A stretch of 64,000 nucleotides of DNA from Elusimicrobiota bacterium (GTDB lineage: Bacteria; Elusimicrobiota; Elusimicrobia; Elusimicrobiales; UBA9959): contig JAAYVG010000038.1 of assembly GCA_012517285.1 (NCBI GenBank), positions 27,091-91,090 on the forward strand. Reading direction: 5' to 3'. The translations under genes were made by a program, and so were the position numbers. The notes below the pieces were generated by a model that was not told the DNA's origin, made no database searches, and saw only the letters and a list, made by a program, of their open reading frames with translations. How positions within the stretch are numbered: position 1 is the stretch's first letter; every line of letters begins with the position of its first letter. Of this stretch, positions 10,311 through 20,473 are shown piece by piece.

Positions 10311-11112
10311 CTACTACCTCCACCTTGTACTTGGACTGAAGCTTATCCATATATGAATCAAATTTTTTCTTTTCAAGAACATTCTTTATCCTTTCCTTAA
10401 ACTGCACATTATTAGGATCATAGCTATTCTGAGCAAGCTTTTTAACTATATGATAGCCAAGCTTTGTTTTTATGATTCCGCCCAACTCACCAACCCTCAT
10501 CTTAAAGGCCATATCCTCAAGCTCAGGCATAAGCTCACCCTTTATAACAGGTGGAAGCTTATTAACAACAACGTTAGGATTATCCTTATACTTCTTTGCT
10601 ATACTATCCATACTCTCACCTTTTTTCATAGCTGCCATAATGCTCTGAGCAGTTTCATAATCAGTTGTTATGATCTGATCAAGCGAAACCATATAAGGAT
10701 TTTGTTTTATATACTCTGTTACCTCATTATCAGCTATTTTAAGTTCATTCTCTCTAAGCTTTTCAAGCCACATCTTTGTAAGCACCATATCCTTATATTC
10801 CTCAAGCCTCTTGTTAAGCTCCTTTTCTATTTTATCAATGTTTTCCTTGTATTCCTTAGAATTTTTAACATCACTGTTTTCCGATGCCATCTTAACAAGC
10901 CTTTCATTTACAAGTATATCAAGAAACTGCTTCTTACCAATCTTTGTTTTAAGGTAATCGAAATCTCCTATTTCCATAGCCTTTTCATTCAAATAATCCT
11001 CAGTTATAGATGTATTGCCAACCTTTGCAATAACCTTTGACTTGTTTTCCTTTTTCTGGCATGAAAAAAGCAATGCCAAAATTGATACCGACAGTATTAT
11101 GTTTTTCTTCAT
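10294..11112 (-). CDS. Peptidyl-prolyl isomerase lipoprotein (parvulin/PrsA-like foldase)
   Basis: Lipobox LALLFSC; ELEDMAFKMRVGELGGIIKTKLGYHIVK parvulin-type C-term; overlaps the downstream SurA-like gene. Confidence 0.8.
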   Translation of the reverse strand: MKKNIILSVSILALLFSCQKKENKSKVIAKVGNTSITEDYLNEKAMEIGDFDYLKTKIGKKQFLDILVNERLVKMASENSDVKNSKEYKENIDKIEKELNKRLEEYKDMVLTKMWLEKLRENELKIADNEVTEYIKQNPYMVSLDQIITTDYETAQSIMAAMKKGESMDSIAKKYKDNPNVVVNKLPPVIKGELMPELEDMAFKMRVGELGGIIKTKLGYHIVKKLAQNSYDPNNVQFKERIKNVLEKKKFDSYMDKLQSKYKVEVVDEEYK

Positions 11113-11269
11113 ATTTAACTCCTGTAATTAAACAATTAAGCAGTTTAATTATCATAATAAAAGTTTAGCATTTTTTTATAATCTATTACAAAAAACTTGT
11201 TGATACATAAGATATTTTAAATCCATATATTAAAATTTTATACTGTTTTAGATATGTTATAATATAATT

Positions 11270-11740
11270 ATGACAGAAGAAAAGCATATCACGATAGGTG
11301 ATATTCTTGATTGTAAGAATATAATAATAGAAAGAAAAGGTTTTAAAGATTTAAAATCGCTAATAGATTTCGCTGTTTCTAAAATTTCCCCATTTCTCCC
11401 TGAACGCTTTACACCTGAGAACATCAAGGAGAGGCTTGAGGTAACAAATCTTGACTATTCTGTTTTTGAAAACGGCCTCTTTATCCCGCATCTAAAACTT
11501 GAAGACCTTGATGACTTTAAGTCTATTCTTATTATTACGCCGAATCCTGTGAAGGATAACAGGATAAAACACAGCATATTTATTACTTTTATGTTTTTTT
11601 CTCCGCTTTCATCCGATTTTTTTGATAAACATCTTAAAATACTCAGTTCAATCACGCAGTCATTTAGAGATAATATTCCAAAATTGATATCGATGAACTC
11701 ACCATCTGAGATTTGTTCCTATATAAAATCCATCAGATAA
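11270..11740 (+). CDS. PTS EIIA type-2 (IIA-Ntr/fructose-like) domain protein
   Basis: Fold-like pattern around ENGLFIPHLKLEDLDD (equivalent of GIAIPH); directly upstream of a permease. Confidence 0.55.
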   Translation: MTEEKHITIGDILDCKNIIIERKGFKDLKSLIDFAVSKISPFLPERFTPENIKERLEVTNLDYSVFENGLFIPHLKLEDLDDFKSILIITPNPVKDNRIKHSIFITFMFFSPLSSDFFDKHLKILSSITQSFRDNIPKLISMNSPSEICSYIKSIR

Positions 11741-11745
11741 TTTAT

Positions 11746-13749
11746 ATGAACAAAAAGATAAAGAATATTTTAGTGTTAAACACAGCAGTATTGAGTTTTA
11801 TTTCTTTCTGGAGAGCAGGCTCAATAGTCCTATGCGACTTTGCTTCAAGCGCCTACTATGCTGGTGGTATTGCTGCAAAGGCATACGGGCCGGCATTCCC
11901 ATATTTTATACTCGCAGTAATGATTCTGTCAGGTTTTCTTTTGATGACTTACATAGAATCCTCCTCTATTTTTACAAGAGGTGGGGTTTATATGACGGTA
12001 AAGACATCAATGGGAAAGTCTATGGCAAAGTTTTCTGTCTCTGCCCTTGTCTTTGATTATCTCTTAACCGCTCCCATAAGTGCAGTGAGTGCCGGACTTT
12101 ATTTAGCATATCTTCTGGAAATAATCTTTCCATATCTGAAAATAGGCTGGAACATAAATCCAAGGGGTGTTGCTGTTATCTTTTCACTCATTATGATAGC
12201 ATACTTCTGGAGAGAAAATATAAAGGGGGTTAAGGAATCATCAGAAAACAATTTAAGAATTATCATATTCACAGGAGTTGTTGCACTTCTTCTGCTTGTC
12301 CTTTCAGTATATACGGTTACAAAGATAGGATTCAAATGGCCAGAATTTAGGCTTGAGTTCAACAAAGAGTCATTAGGATGGACATCATATTTTAGTTTTT
12401 TAAAACCTGTTGGATTGATAGGCATCATAATGGCTATGGGACATTCAATACTTGCCTTGAGCGGACTTGAAACGCTTGCTCAGGTTTATCGGGAAATAGA
12501 GGATCCAAAAATAAAAAATTTAAAAAAGGCTGTTGTGTTCATATTTATATCAGCCCTAATTTTTACAGGCTTTCTTACATTTCTTTCAGCAGTAATAATA
12601 CCATACGATAAAATAATAAGCAGCTACTCAGAAAATCTATTGAGTGGCCTTGCTATGGAGTTATCTATACCATATGCAGCAAGGGTTGTTATGAAGACAC
12701 TCGTAGTCATATCTGCACTGCTAATACTTGTAGGTGCTGTGAACACTGCCATAGTTGGAGCAAATGGAATACTCAACAGGGTTGCTGAGGATGGCATTCT
12801 TCCAGACAGCATAAGGAAGTTACATCCCAAATATGGAACAACATATAAAATCATAACCCTTATTGCTGTACTACAGGCAATTATAGTTATACTATCAGGA
12901 GGAGATGTTTTTCTGTTAGGTGAGGCCTATGCCTTCGGTGTTTTGATGAGTCTTACATTCAATCTTTTATCCTTAATATTTTTAAGATTTAAAAAATCTA
13001 TGGAACCACGCGAGTGGATATTTCCACTTAATATAAAGAGTGGAAGATATGAGATCCCGGTTGGACTTATAATTCTTTTTTTGATAATCTTTTCACTTTT
13101 TCTGATGAATCTTTTAACAAAAAAAATTGCAACCATATCAGGGATTACCTTCTCAGTTGTGCTTTATATAATCTTTACCTACTCTGAAAAAAAGCAATCC
13201 CATGAAATAGACCTGCATGATATAGAAGGAGAAGTTGATGATGAGAAGGTCAACATAGCCACAGAAAATGATATATTAAACATCTTTAAAGACTTCAAAA
13301 AAACTGAGAGAATCCTTGTTCCTGTTAGAAATCCAAACAACCTAACACATTTAAAAAGTGTTCTTGAAACAGCCAACGATGATAACACTGACATTATTGT
13401 GTTATATATAAAGGTTGAGAAGGGCTATGAATACTCTTCAGATTATGAAAATCTTACAAACGATGAAAAGGATCTTTTTAGAAAGGTTATACTGTTAGCT
13501 GAAAAATATGGGAAAACAATTCATCCTCTTATAATTTTTTCAAACGATCCTATATATATTATTGTCTATACCGCTTTTTACGGAAGAGTGAACAAAATTG
13601 TTATGGGGGTTTCAGGTAGGATGGGTGCTGAAGCTCAGCTTGAAGAATTAGCCATAACGTGGGGTATGATAAAACCAAAAGATTTTAATGGTAAAATAGA
13701 AATAGATATAATATGGGAGTCAAGGACACTGTCTTATACGCTTACTTGA
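11746..13749 (+). CDS. APC-superfamily amino acid permease with C-terminal universal-stress-protein-like domain
   Basis: About 12 hydrophobic segments (SIVLCDFASSAYYAGGIAAKAYGPAFPYFILAV; GHSILALSGLETLAQVYREIEDP); C-term ERILVPVRNPNNL...IVMGVSGRMGAEAQLEELA is USP-like. Start moved from track 11713 to ATG 11746 (MNKKIKN). Confidence 0.85.
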   Translation: MNKKIKNILVLNTAVLSFISFWRAGSIVLCDFASSAYYAGGIAAKAYGPAFPYFILAVMILSGFLLMTYIESSSIFTRGGVYMTVKTSMGKSMAKFSVSALVFDYLLTAPISAVSAGLYLAYLLEIIFPYLKIGWNINPRGVAVIFSLIMIAYFWRENIKGVKESSENNLRIIIFTGVVALLLLVLSVYTVTKIGFKWPEFRLEFNKESLGWTSYFSFLKPVGLIGIIMAMGHSILALSGLETLAQVYREIEDPKIKNLKKAVVFIFISALIFTGFLTFLSAVIIPYDKIISSYSENLLSGLAMELSIPYAARVVMKTLVVISALLILVGAVNTAIVGANGILNRVAEDGILPDSIRKLHPKYGTTYKIITLIAVLQAIIVILSGGDVFLLGEAYAFGVLMSLTFNLLSLIFLRFKKSMEPREWIFPLNIKSGRYEIPVGLIILFLIIFSLFLMNLLTKKIATISGITFSVVLYIIFTYSEKKQSHEIDLHDIEGEVDDEKVNIATENDILNIFKDFKKTERILVPVRNPNNLTHLKSVLETANDDNTDIIVLYIKVEKGYEYSSDYENLTNDEKDLFRKVILLAEKYGKTIHPLIIFSNDPIYIIVYTAFYGRVNKIVMGVSGRMGAEAQLEELAITWGMIKPKDFNGKIEIDIIWESRTLSYTLT

Positions 13750-13845
13750 AAACCATTATATTAGAGATAGATAACGGAAATTAATAATAAGACAGTCAAA
13801 ACAGATTTATTTTAAATCCTGACTTTCATATGCTCGGAGGTTTAT

Positions 13846-14403
13846 ATGGCTATAAGAAGAATAGTAAAGTATGGAGAAAGCATACTCAACAAAAAAACAA
13901 AAAAAATAGACTATAAAGAAATGAAAAATGAACTTGATAATATAATAGCTGATATGTTTGATACATTAAATTTTACTCATGGAGTGGGACTCTCCGCAAA
14001 TCAGATTGGGCTTGACATACAGTTATCCATTATAAGCATGGAGGATAAAGAAAAAAATAAGAATTATAACATTGTAATAATAAACCCCCAAATAGTTTCT
14101 TACGGCGAAGAAATAATAGAAGAGGATGAGGGCTGCCTTTCTTTTCCAGGACTTTTTATCAAGGTTAAAAGGCATACATCCGTTGTTGTAAGGGCATTAA
14201 ATCAAAAAGGAATTCCTATTGAGATAAAAGCATCAGGACTTTTAGCAAAAGCACTCCAGCACGAGATAGATCATCTGAACGGCATCACCTTCATAAAACG
14301 TATTCCAATTGCTCAAAAAATCAAACTTAAGCCAACGCTTTTAAAACTAAAAAAACAATGGAAGAATATAGATGAATCAAAGATGAAACCTGAAGTTATG
14401 TGA
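13846..14403 (+). CDS. def: Peptide deformylase
   Basis: GVGLSANQIG, EGCLSFPG, QHEIDHLNG motifs. Confidence 0.96.
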   Translation: MAIRRIVKYGESILNKKTKKIDYKEMKNELDNIIADMFDTLNFTHGVGLSANQIGLDIQLSIISMEDKEKNKNYNIVIINPQIVSYGEEIIEEDEGCLSFPGLFIKVKRHTSVVVRALNQKGIPIEIKASGLLAKALQHEIDHLNGITFIKRIPIAQKIKLKPTLLKLKKQWKNIDESKMKPEVM

Positions 14404-14404
14404 A

Positions 14405-15352
14405 ATGGATAAAAAAGTTATTTTTTTAGGAACGGACAACACAGCAGCTGAGTTTTTGCAAACTCTTTATGATAATGGTTTTAATATTAAAGCGGTTATA
14501 ACACAGACAGATAAGCCATTCGGTAGAAAAGGAATAATAACTCCACCACCAGTTAAATCGCTTGCTCAGAAGCTAAAGATTGATGTTTATCAGCCTGAAT
14601 CTTCAAAGGATATAGAGACCTTGCTTGATCAAATAAAACCAGATTTTGGTATTGTCGTAGCATACGGAAGGATACTTTCAAAGAAAGTACTTGATATGAT
14701 TCCATATGGTTTTTTTAATGTACATTTTTCTCTTCTGCCAAAATACAGAGGTGCTGATCCGGTAAGAGCTGCTGTTTTAAACGGCGAAACAAGGACTGGT
14801 GTAACAATATTTAAAATTGATGAAGGACTTGATACAGGTTCAATACTTCTTTCAGAGAGCATTGAAATAGGATCAGATGATACATCATATATGCTCTTAC
14901 AGAGGCTTTCAGTTCTTGGAAGAAGGATGATGATTGAGGCTGCAAAAAAAATATCATCAGGAGATATAAAACTTTTGCCGCAAGAAGGTGTTGCAACATA
15001 CACAACAAAAGTAACAATAAAAGACACTTATATTGATTTTAATATGCCAGCTGAGAAAGTATATTCAAAGATAAAGGCTTTCTCATTTGATCCCTATTCA
15101 AGGTTCATTTTCAAACACAACCTTAAGAACGCAATGGTTCAGATAACATCGGCTAAAATCAATAAATCAGATAGCAGCAATTTTCCTCCTGCCACTATCT
15201 CTGGTTTTGAAAAAGGAACTGGTATTTTTGTAAAATGTCTTGATACAAGCATACTCATTGAAAAGGTAAAACCAGAGGGTAAAAAAGAAATGAGTGCCTA
15301 TGATTTTTTTATAAATGGTCTTAAGCTCAAAAAAGGAGATTCTTTGATATGA
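14405..15352 (+). CDS. fmt: Methionyl-tRNA formyltransferase
   Basis: VKSLAQKLKIDVYQP, NVHFSLLPKYRGADPVRAAVLNGE, TGVTIFKIDEGLDTGSIL. Confidence 0.96.
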   Translation: MDKKVIFLGTDNTAAEFLQTLYDNGFNIKAVITQTDKPFGRKGIITPPPVKSLAQKLKIDVYQPESSKDIETLLDQIKPDFGIVVAYGRILSKKVLDMIPYGFFNVHFSLLPKYRGADPVRAAVLNGETRTGVTIFKIDEGLDTGSILLSESIEIGSDDTSYMLLQRLSVLGRRMMIEAAKKISSGDIKLLPQEGVATYTTKVTIKDTYIDFNMPAEKVYSKIKAFSFDPYSRFIFKHNLKNAMVQITSAKINKSDSSNFPPATISGFEKGTGIFVKCLDTSILIEKVKPEGKKEMSAYDFFINGLKLKKGDSLI

Positions 15353-16320
15353 AAATAAATGATATACCAGCCAACTATAAATATTTTTTAAAGATTTTAG
15401 TAGTAATGCTATCCATATTAGTCCTTTCATACTTTATGATAGACTGGGTTATAGGCTCTGTAGTCCACTCAAGAAAAGAGGTTATTGTTCCTGATATAAA
15501 AGGAAAATCAGCTATGACTGCACTCGAGCTTATATCTGAAAATGATCTTGCTATGAAGATAAAGGGATTTGAATTTGATTCATCTGTTCCTGTTGGAACT
15601 GTCCTGAGGCAAAATCCACAATCAGGTATATCTGTGAGGGAAGGAAGGATAATAGAGGTTGTGTTTTCTCAGGGTGGAGAATCAGTCTTTGTTCCAAACA
15701 TTGTAGGTATGCCTATAAGAAATGCAGAACTTCTTCTGAGACAACGGCAATTAATACTTGGAGAAATAAGTGAATCATATTCAACAAAGTTTGACAAGGG
15801 AATAGTTATGTATCAGGATCCAAAGGTCGATTCACAGGTTTCAAAAAATACATACATAAATCTTATAGTATCAGCTGGGAAACCTCCAAAAGGGGTTATT
15901 CTTATGCCTGATTTTCGTCAGAAAAAAATATCAGACTTCTATAAATGGATAGAAGAGAACCCAAACGTTAAATATACAATAAACAGAGAAAAAAATACAA
16001 TATTCCCAAAAGACACAATAATAGATCAGAATCCAGATTATGATGTTCAGATAAATGAAGCAACAAACGTTATAATAACAATGAGTGATAGTGATGAAGA
16101 GCAATCAGTTGAAGAGTATAAAATTGTTTACAACCTCTCTCAGAGCGGTTCACAGAGAAATGTCAGGATAGTAGCCATTAGCAGAACAGGTGATAAAGAG
16201 GTATTCAATGCTATAAGGGATCCCGGTTCAAGGATAGAGCTTTCAATACCAAAGACATCAGCTGATAAGATAAGGATATTTGTCAACGGTATACTTGTAG
16301 AGGAAAGACAGGTCAGGTGA
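15349..16320 (+). CDS. Membrane-anchored PASTA-domain protein (no kinase domain)
   Basis: N-terminal TM then VIVPDIKGKSAMTALELISENDL...GTVLRQNPQSG and VFVPNIVGMPIRNAELLLRQRQL...GIVMYQDPKVDSQV, typical PASTA repeats. Confidence 0.85.
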   Translation: MKINDIPANYKYFLKILVVMLSILVLSYFMIDWVIGSVVHSRKEVIVPDIKGKSAMTALELISENDLAMKIKGFEFDSSVPVGTVLRQNPQSGISVREGRIIEVVFSQGGESVFVPNIVGMPIRNAELLLRQRQLILGEISESYSTKFDKGIVMYQDPKVDSQVSKNTYINLIVSAGKPPKGVILMPDFRQKKISDFYKWIEENPNVKYTINREKNTIFPKDTIIDQNPDYDVQINEATNVIITMSDSDEEQSVEEYKIVYNLSQSGSQRNVRIVAISRTGDKEVFNAIRDPGSRIELSIPKTSADKIRIFVNGILVEERQVR

Positions 16321-16330
16321 TAAGATCTTA

Positions 16331-16550
16331 GTTGTCTGGTTATTTGGTTATCTCGTTATTTAGGAAGAAAAAGAAGATAGTTATCTGATTGTTTAGTCAA
16401 TTAGTTTTTTAATCTTCTGGGAAGAAAAACCATAAGTAACCTCGTAGGTTACTTATGGTATAGGATTTATTCTATCTGTCTTTATCAGACGTCTTATCCG
16501 TTTACATCTCGATGATTAGATAACCAGATAACTAAATGACTAAACAACCA
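16331..16550. repeat. Composite intergenic repeat, copy A
   Basis: Octad array GTTGTCTG GTTATTTG GTTATCTC GTTATTTA (16331-16362) and inverse array GATAACCA GATAACTA AATGACTA AACAACCA (16519-16550), with central hairpin CCATAAGTAACCT-CGT-AGGTTACTTATGG (16430-16458). Confidence 0.8.
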
Positions 16551-16563
16551 ATTAGTCTCAGAT

Positions 16564-17298
16564 TTATAATCCCCTTGCATAATTCACAGCATTCTTAAAA
16601 AATTCATAACCTATGGACAAAATACCCTTATTCTTCCATGGCTGTTGCAAAGAAAAGAATACCCTCTCAGGATGAGGCATAAGCCCAAAAACATTTCCCG
16701 AGTTGTTTGTGATCCCTGCTATATCGCTATAGGAGCCATTAGGATTTTCCAAATACAAAAGTGCATCAAGATTTTTTTGCTTTAAATCTGATATAATAGA
16801 TCTGGTTGATATGAACTTTCCCTCACCATGAGCTATGGGTAAATAAAATTCATCTGGCAAACCCTTTGTAAATATACACGGACTGTTTTTATTGACCCTC
16901 ACCTTAACCCACCTGCATATGAAATGACCGAGATCGTTTGAATAAAGCGTTGCCCTCTGTTTCAGTTCAATATCATAAGGAAGAAAGCCAGTTTTTACAA
17001 GGACCTGAAATCCATTGCATATTCCTATCACAGGTTTTTTTGCTTTTATAAAATCATTGAAATCAGACTTAAGTTTTTTTATTCTCAATGCAAAAATCTT
17101 TCCGGCTGATATATCATCACCGAATGAAAACCCGCCGGGTATTGCCATGATGTCATAATCAACCAGTTTCTTCGCTCCATTTAAAAGTTCATTGATATGA
17201 ACAAGCTCAGTCCTTGCCCCAACAAAATCAAAAGCACTCCTTGTCTCCAGATCGCAGTTTGTTCCAGAAGCCCTGAGTATTATAACCTTTGGTTTCAT
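16564..17298 (-). CDS. purQ: Phosphoribosylformylglycinamidine synthase, glutaminase subunit
   Basis: DIMAIPGGFSFGDDISAGKIFA, GICNGFQVL, LMPHPER; start at internal Met overlapping the purL stop. Confidence 0.95.
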   Translation of the reverse strand: MKPKVIILRASGTNCDLETRSAFDFVGARTELVHINELLNGAKKLVDYDIMAIPGGFSFGDDISAGKIFALRIKKLKSDFNDFIKAKKPVIGICNGFQVLVKTGFLPYDIELKQRATLYSNDLGHFICRWVKVRVNKNSPCIFTKGLPDEFYLPIAHGEGKFISTRSIISDLKQKNLDALLYLENPNGSYSDIAGITNNSGNVFGLMPHPERVFFSLQQPWKNKGILSIGYEFFKNAVNYARGL

Positions 17299-19706
17299 CT
17301 CAATACTTCCCTTTCCCAAAATTTTTTTAAAACTGCAGGGTTTTCATTTATCAGAACAACATCATCATTTTTTATTATAAATGAATTTTCATCAGATGTA
17401 TCTCCAAGTTTTATAAAAGGCAATCCCTTCATTAACTCTATAAACTTGTCCTCAAACCTTTTATCAACTTCAAGAACTATTCTTGAGCCACACTCGCCAA
17501 AAGCAACTTCCACATCTGAAACCCCATATTTTTTACAAGCCTTTGATATATCAACATCAACACCATATCCGCCTAACGACATCTCAAACATAGCTGATAA
17601 AAGCCCACCATCAGAAACATCATGTGATGCCAGTATGTAATTTTTCCTAATTGCATCAATTATCCTCAGATATATTTTTCTGTTCTTCTTCAGATCAATC
17701 GGTGATATATAATTATCTTTTTCTCCAGAAATTTTTGAATAGACAGAGCCACCCAATCCCTTCATAAACTCTCCAACAACATAAACAGGATTTCCCTCAT
17801 TCTTGAAATCTGAACTTACAACTATTCTCACATCATCAACAGGGGCAACCGCTGATATAAGAAGTGTTACTGGTATTTTATAATTTTTACCGTTTATAAC
17901 AGTCTGATTATAAAAGCTATCCTTACCTGATATGAAAGGTAGTTCCATATCTATAGCAGCCTCCTTTATTCCTATAGCAGCAGCTGTGAAATCACCCATA
18001 ACCTCGCTTATGTTTGGGTTTGCCGAACAGAAGTTATCAAGAAGAGCCGCTCTCGTTATATCAGCACCAACACAGCAGAGATTTCTAACAGCCTCATCAA
18101 GAACATAAAATGACATATAATAGGGAGATATCTTTGAAATTGATGGATTTATTGCTGACGATACTGCAAAACCCCTGTAATCATTAAAATTTCCAACAAC
18201 ATTATACGGCCAGATAACACAAGCATCACTTGGGGTGGATTCATTCTTTGAACAGAATGGCTTTAAAACAGTCTGCCCCATAACCTCATGGTCATACTGC
18301 TCTATTATTGATCTCCTTGAACAAACATTGAGCTCGGATATAACCCTTTTAAATATTTCTAAAAAATTTATATTTTTAACAGTCAAATTTTTGTTAATTT
18401 TTCTCTCTTTATAAACCGCCTTTTTTTCTATCCTTGGAAGACCTGAGTGCAAGAAGCTCATATCAATATCAATTATAAGTTTATCATCATAAGAAACTCT
18501 TAATTTTTTATCATCAGTAAACTCTCCTATTATATAATACTGACACTCCTCTATCTCACATATTCTCTTAAGCTCATACACACATTCTTTTTTAACAGCA
18601 AGCACCATTCTCTCCTGAGACTCGCTCAGCCATATCTCCCATGGATTTATGTTTTTGTCCTTAAGCAAAACATTTTTAAGCTCAACTACAGCACCACAAT
18701 CCGAGGCAAGCTCACCCACGGCAGATGAAAATCCACCAGCACCACAATCAGTAACAGCAGTGTAAAGATCAAGATCCCTTGCCTTTAAAAGAACATCAAG
18801 CACCTTTTTTTCATTTATAGCATGACCTATTTGAACATGGGATGACGAAGTATCCTCATCTATATCAGCTGACGAAAACGTTGCCCCACCAATACCATCC
18901 CTTCCCGTTGGTCCACCAAGCACAAATATAAGACTTCCAACTTCAACCTTCTTGGTTATTTTCTTCTTTTTTATCAATCCAGCTGAACCGACAAACACAA
19001 GTGGATTAAACAAATAATCATCATCAAAATAAACACTCCCATTTGCTGTTGGAATACCCATCTTATTGCCATAATCTCTCACACCGCTTACCACTCCTGA
19101 TATTATCTTATGCGGTGAAAGAAATCCATCAGGAATTTCATATCTTCTGTCATTATAAGCAAAACAGAATACATCCGTATCAATCACTGGCTTTGCACCA
19201 AGCCCAACACCAAGTATATCTCTTATAACACCACCTACCCCAGTCTCTGCACCACCATATGGTTCAAGTGCACAGGGATGGTTATGAGTCTCAACCTTAA
19301 AGCATATCCCCCAATCAGATTTATCATAAAGCTCAATTATACCAGCATTATCCTCAAAAACACTGAGGCAGTATTTTTTATTAAGCTTTTTTGTTGTATA
19401 AACTATTGTCTCTTTAAAAAGATTTTTAAATTTTTTACTTAGCTTCACCTTTCCATTTTCATCCTTCCATATAAAATCAACAGGCCCTGAAAATGTCTTA
19501 TGTTTGCAGTGTTCAGACCATGTCTGTGCTACAGTTTCTATCTCAGCTCTTGTAGGATTTCTCTTAAGCATTCTAAAATAATTTTTTACCATCAAAAGCT
19601 CTTTATCATTCAGCGACCATCCATATTTTTTATTCAGTGATAAGAGCTCCTTTTGAGATGAGCCTAAAAAATTTATCTCGTCTTGATTCTTTTCTAAAAT
19701 TCTCAT
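17295..19706 (-). CDS. purL: Phosphoribosylformylglycinamidine synthase, synthetase subunit
   Basis: TWSEHCKHKTFSGP, VETHNHPCALEPYGGAETGVGGVIRDILGVG, GGPTGRDGIGGATF, ASHDVSDGGL. Confidence 0.96.
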   Translation of the reverse strand: MRILEKNQDEINFLGSSQKELLSLNKKYGWSLNDKELLMVKNYFRMLKRNPTRAEIETVAQTWSEHCKHKTFSGPVDFIWKDENGKVKLSKKFKNLFKETIVYTTKKLNKKYCLSVFEDNAGIIELYDKSDWGICFKVETHNHPCALEPYGGAETGVGGVIRDILGVGLGAKPVIDTDVFCFAYNDRRYEIPDGFLSPHKIISGVVSGVRDYGNKMGIPTANGSVYFDDDYLFNPLVFVGSAGLIKKKKITKKVEVGSLIFVLGGPTGRDGIGGATFSSADIDEDTSSSHVQIGHAINEKKVLDVLLKARDLDLYTAVTDCGAGGFSSAVGELASDCGAVVELKNVLLKDKNINPWEIWLSESQERMVLAVKKECVYELKRICEIEECQYYIIGEFTDDKKLRVSYDDKLIIDIDMSFLHSGLPRIEKKAVYKERKINKNLTVKNINFLEIFKRVISELNVCSRRSIIEQYDHEVMGQTVLKPFCSKNESTPSDACVIWPYNVVGNFNDYRGFAVSSAINPSISKISPYYMSFYVLDEAVRNLCCVGADITRAALLDNFCSANPNISEVMGDFTAAAIGIKEAAIDMELPFISGKDSFYNQTVINGKNYKIPVTLLISAVAPVDDVRIVVSSDFKNEGNPVYVVGEFMKGLGGSVYSKISGEKDNYISPIDLKKNRKIYLRIIDAIRKNYILASHDVSDGGLLSAMFEMSLGGYGVDVDISKACKKYGVSDVEVAFGECGSRIVLEVDKRFEDKFIELMKGLPFIKLGDTSDENSFIIKNDDVVLINENPAVLKKFWEREVLR

Positions 19707-19730
19707 ATAAATATTCTATAATTTTTTGAG

Positions 19731-20034
19731 TGGTCACTGAAAAGTTATTTAGGAAGAAGGATCATCATGATGGATACAGATAATAGATCAGATGAAAACG
19801 GATAAAAATCATGATAAAGGCAGATAGAATAAATAATTTAATCGAAGTAACCGTTTTGGTTATTTGGGACTTATCAAAAAATCGCCCAAAAAAAAGATGA
19901 TCGTATGGAATTTGAGAAGAGTTAAGCAAAAATAAGACCAGAAGTCCCCTCATAGATTACTCTTTTATTCCTAAACGACTAAACAACGAGATGACTAAAT
20001 AACTAAACAACCAGACAACTTTTTTAGTGTCCAC
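19731..20034. repeat. Composite intergenic repeat, copy B, with imperfect terminal inverted repeats
   Basis: TGGTCACTGAAAAGTTATTTAGGAAGAA at the left; octads CTAAACGA CTAAACAA CGAGATGA CTAAATAA CTAAACAA CCAGACAA (19971-20018) then CTTTTTTAGTGTCCACT at the right; hairpin AAGTAACC-GTTTT-GGTTATTT at 19855-19875. Confidence 0.75.
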
Positions 20035-20473
20035 TATCTATATATACCAGATATTTTTTATTTTTTGTGCTCTTATACCACTTTTTAATGGTTTCAACAG
20101 CCGCATTTTTTAGATCTTCATCATCATACCCCATCGCTCTGATAACAGCCCTTTCATCATTTTCATCAGGATCCTTTATGTATCCGAGCTGTTTTATTGA
20201 TCTAAGATATGTGTAATAGTTTATTGGTCTATTCTCTGAAACAAATATTCCTACATCATCTACCTTTTTTTCAAGATTTTTCTTTTCAGGTTTAAAAAGA
20301 TAAAACAAAACAGCAGCCAGAATCAGAAGTGAGATAGAAAAATAAACTCTTTTATTTTTCCCCTTCAAATCAAATCTAACAAGCTTCTCTGAACCACATA
20401 TATCACATCTTTCATTATCCAGATCGTTTTTATATCCACAGTTTTTGCATAGCTTATATGACTCTTTTGCCAT
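20024..20473 (-). CDS. Zinc-ribbon, single-TM protein of unknown function
   Basis: CKNCGYKNDLDNERCDICGSEK zinc ribbon; TM VYFSISLLILAAVLFYLF; last gene of the hrcA-dnaK-mtaB run. Confidence 0.6.
   Translation of the reverse strand: MAKESYKLCKNCGYKNDLDNERCDICGSEKLVRFDLKGKNKRVYFSISLLILAAVLFYLFKPEKKNLEKKVDDVGIFVSENRPINYYTYLRSIKQLGYIKDPDENDERAVIRAMGYDDEDLKNAAVETIKKWYKSTKNKKYLVYIDSGH

Noticed and set aside
15349-16320. Ser/Thr kinase annotation for the PASTA protein
   Set aside because: Only a short N-terminal cytosolic segment precedes the TM helix; no kinase domain in this ORF or neighbours.
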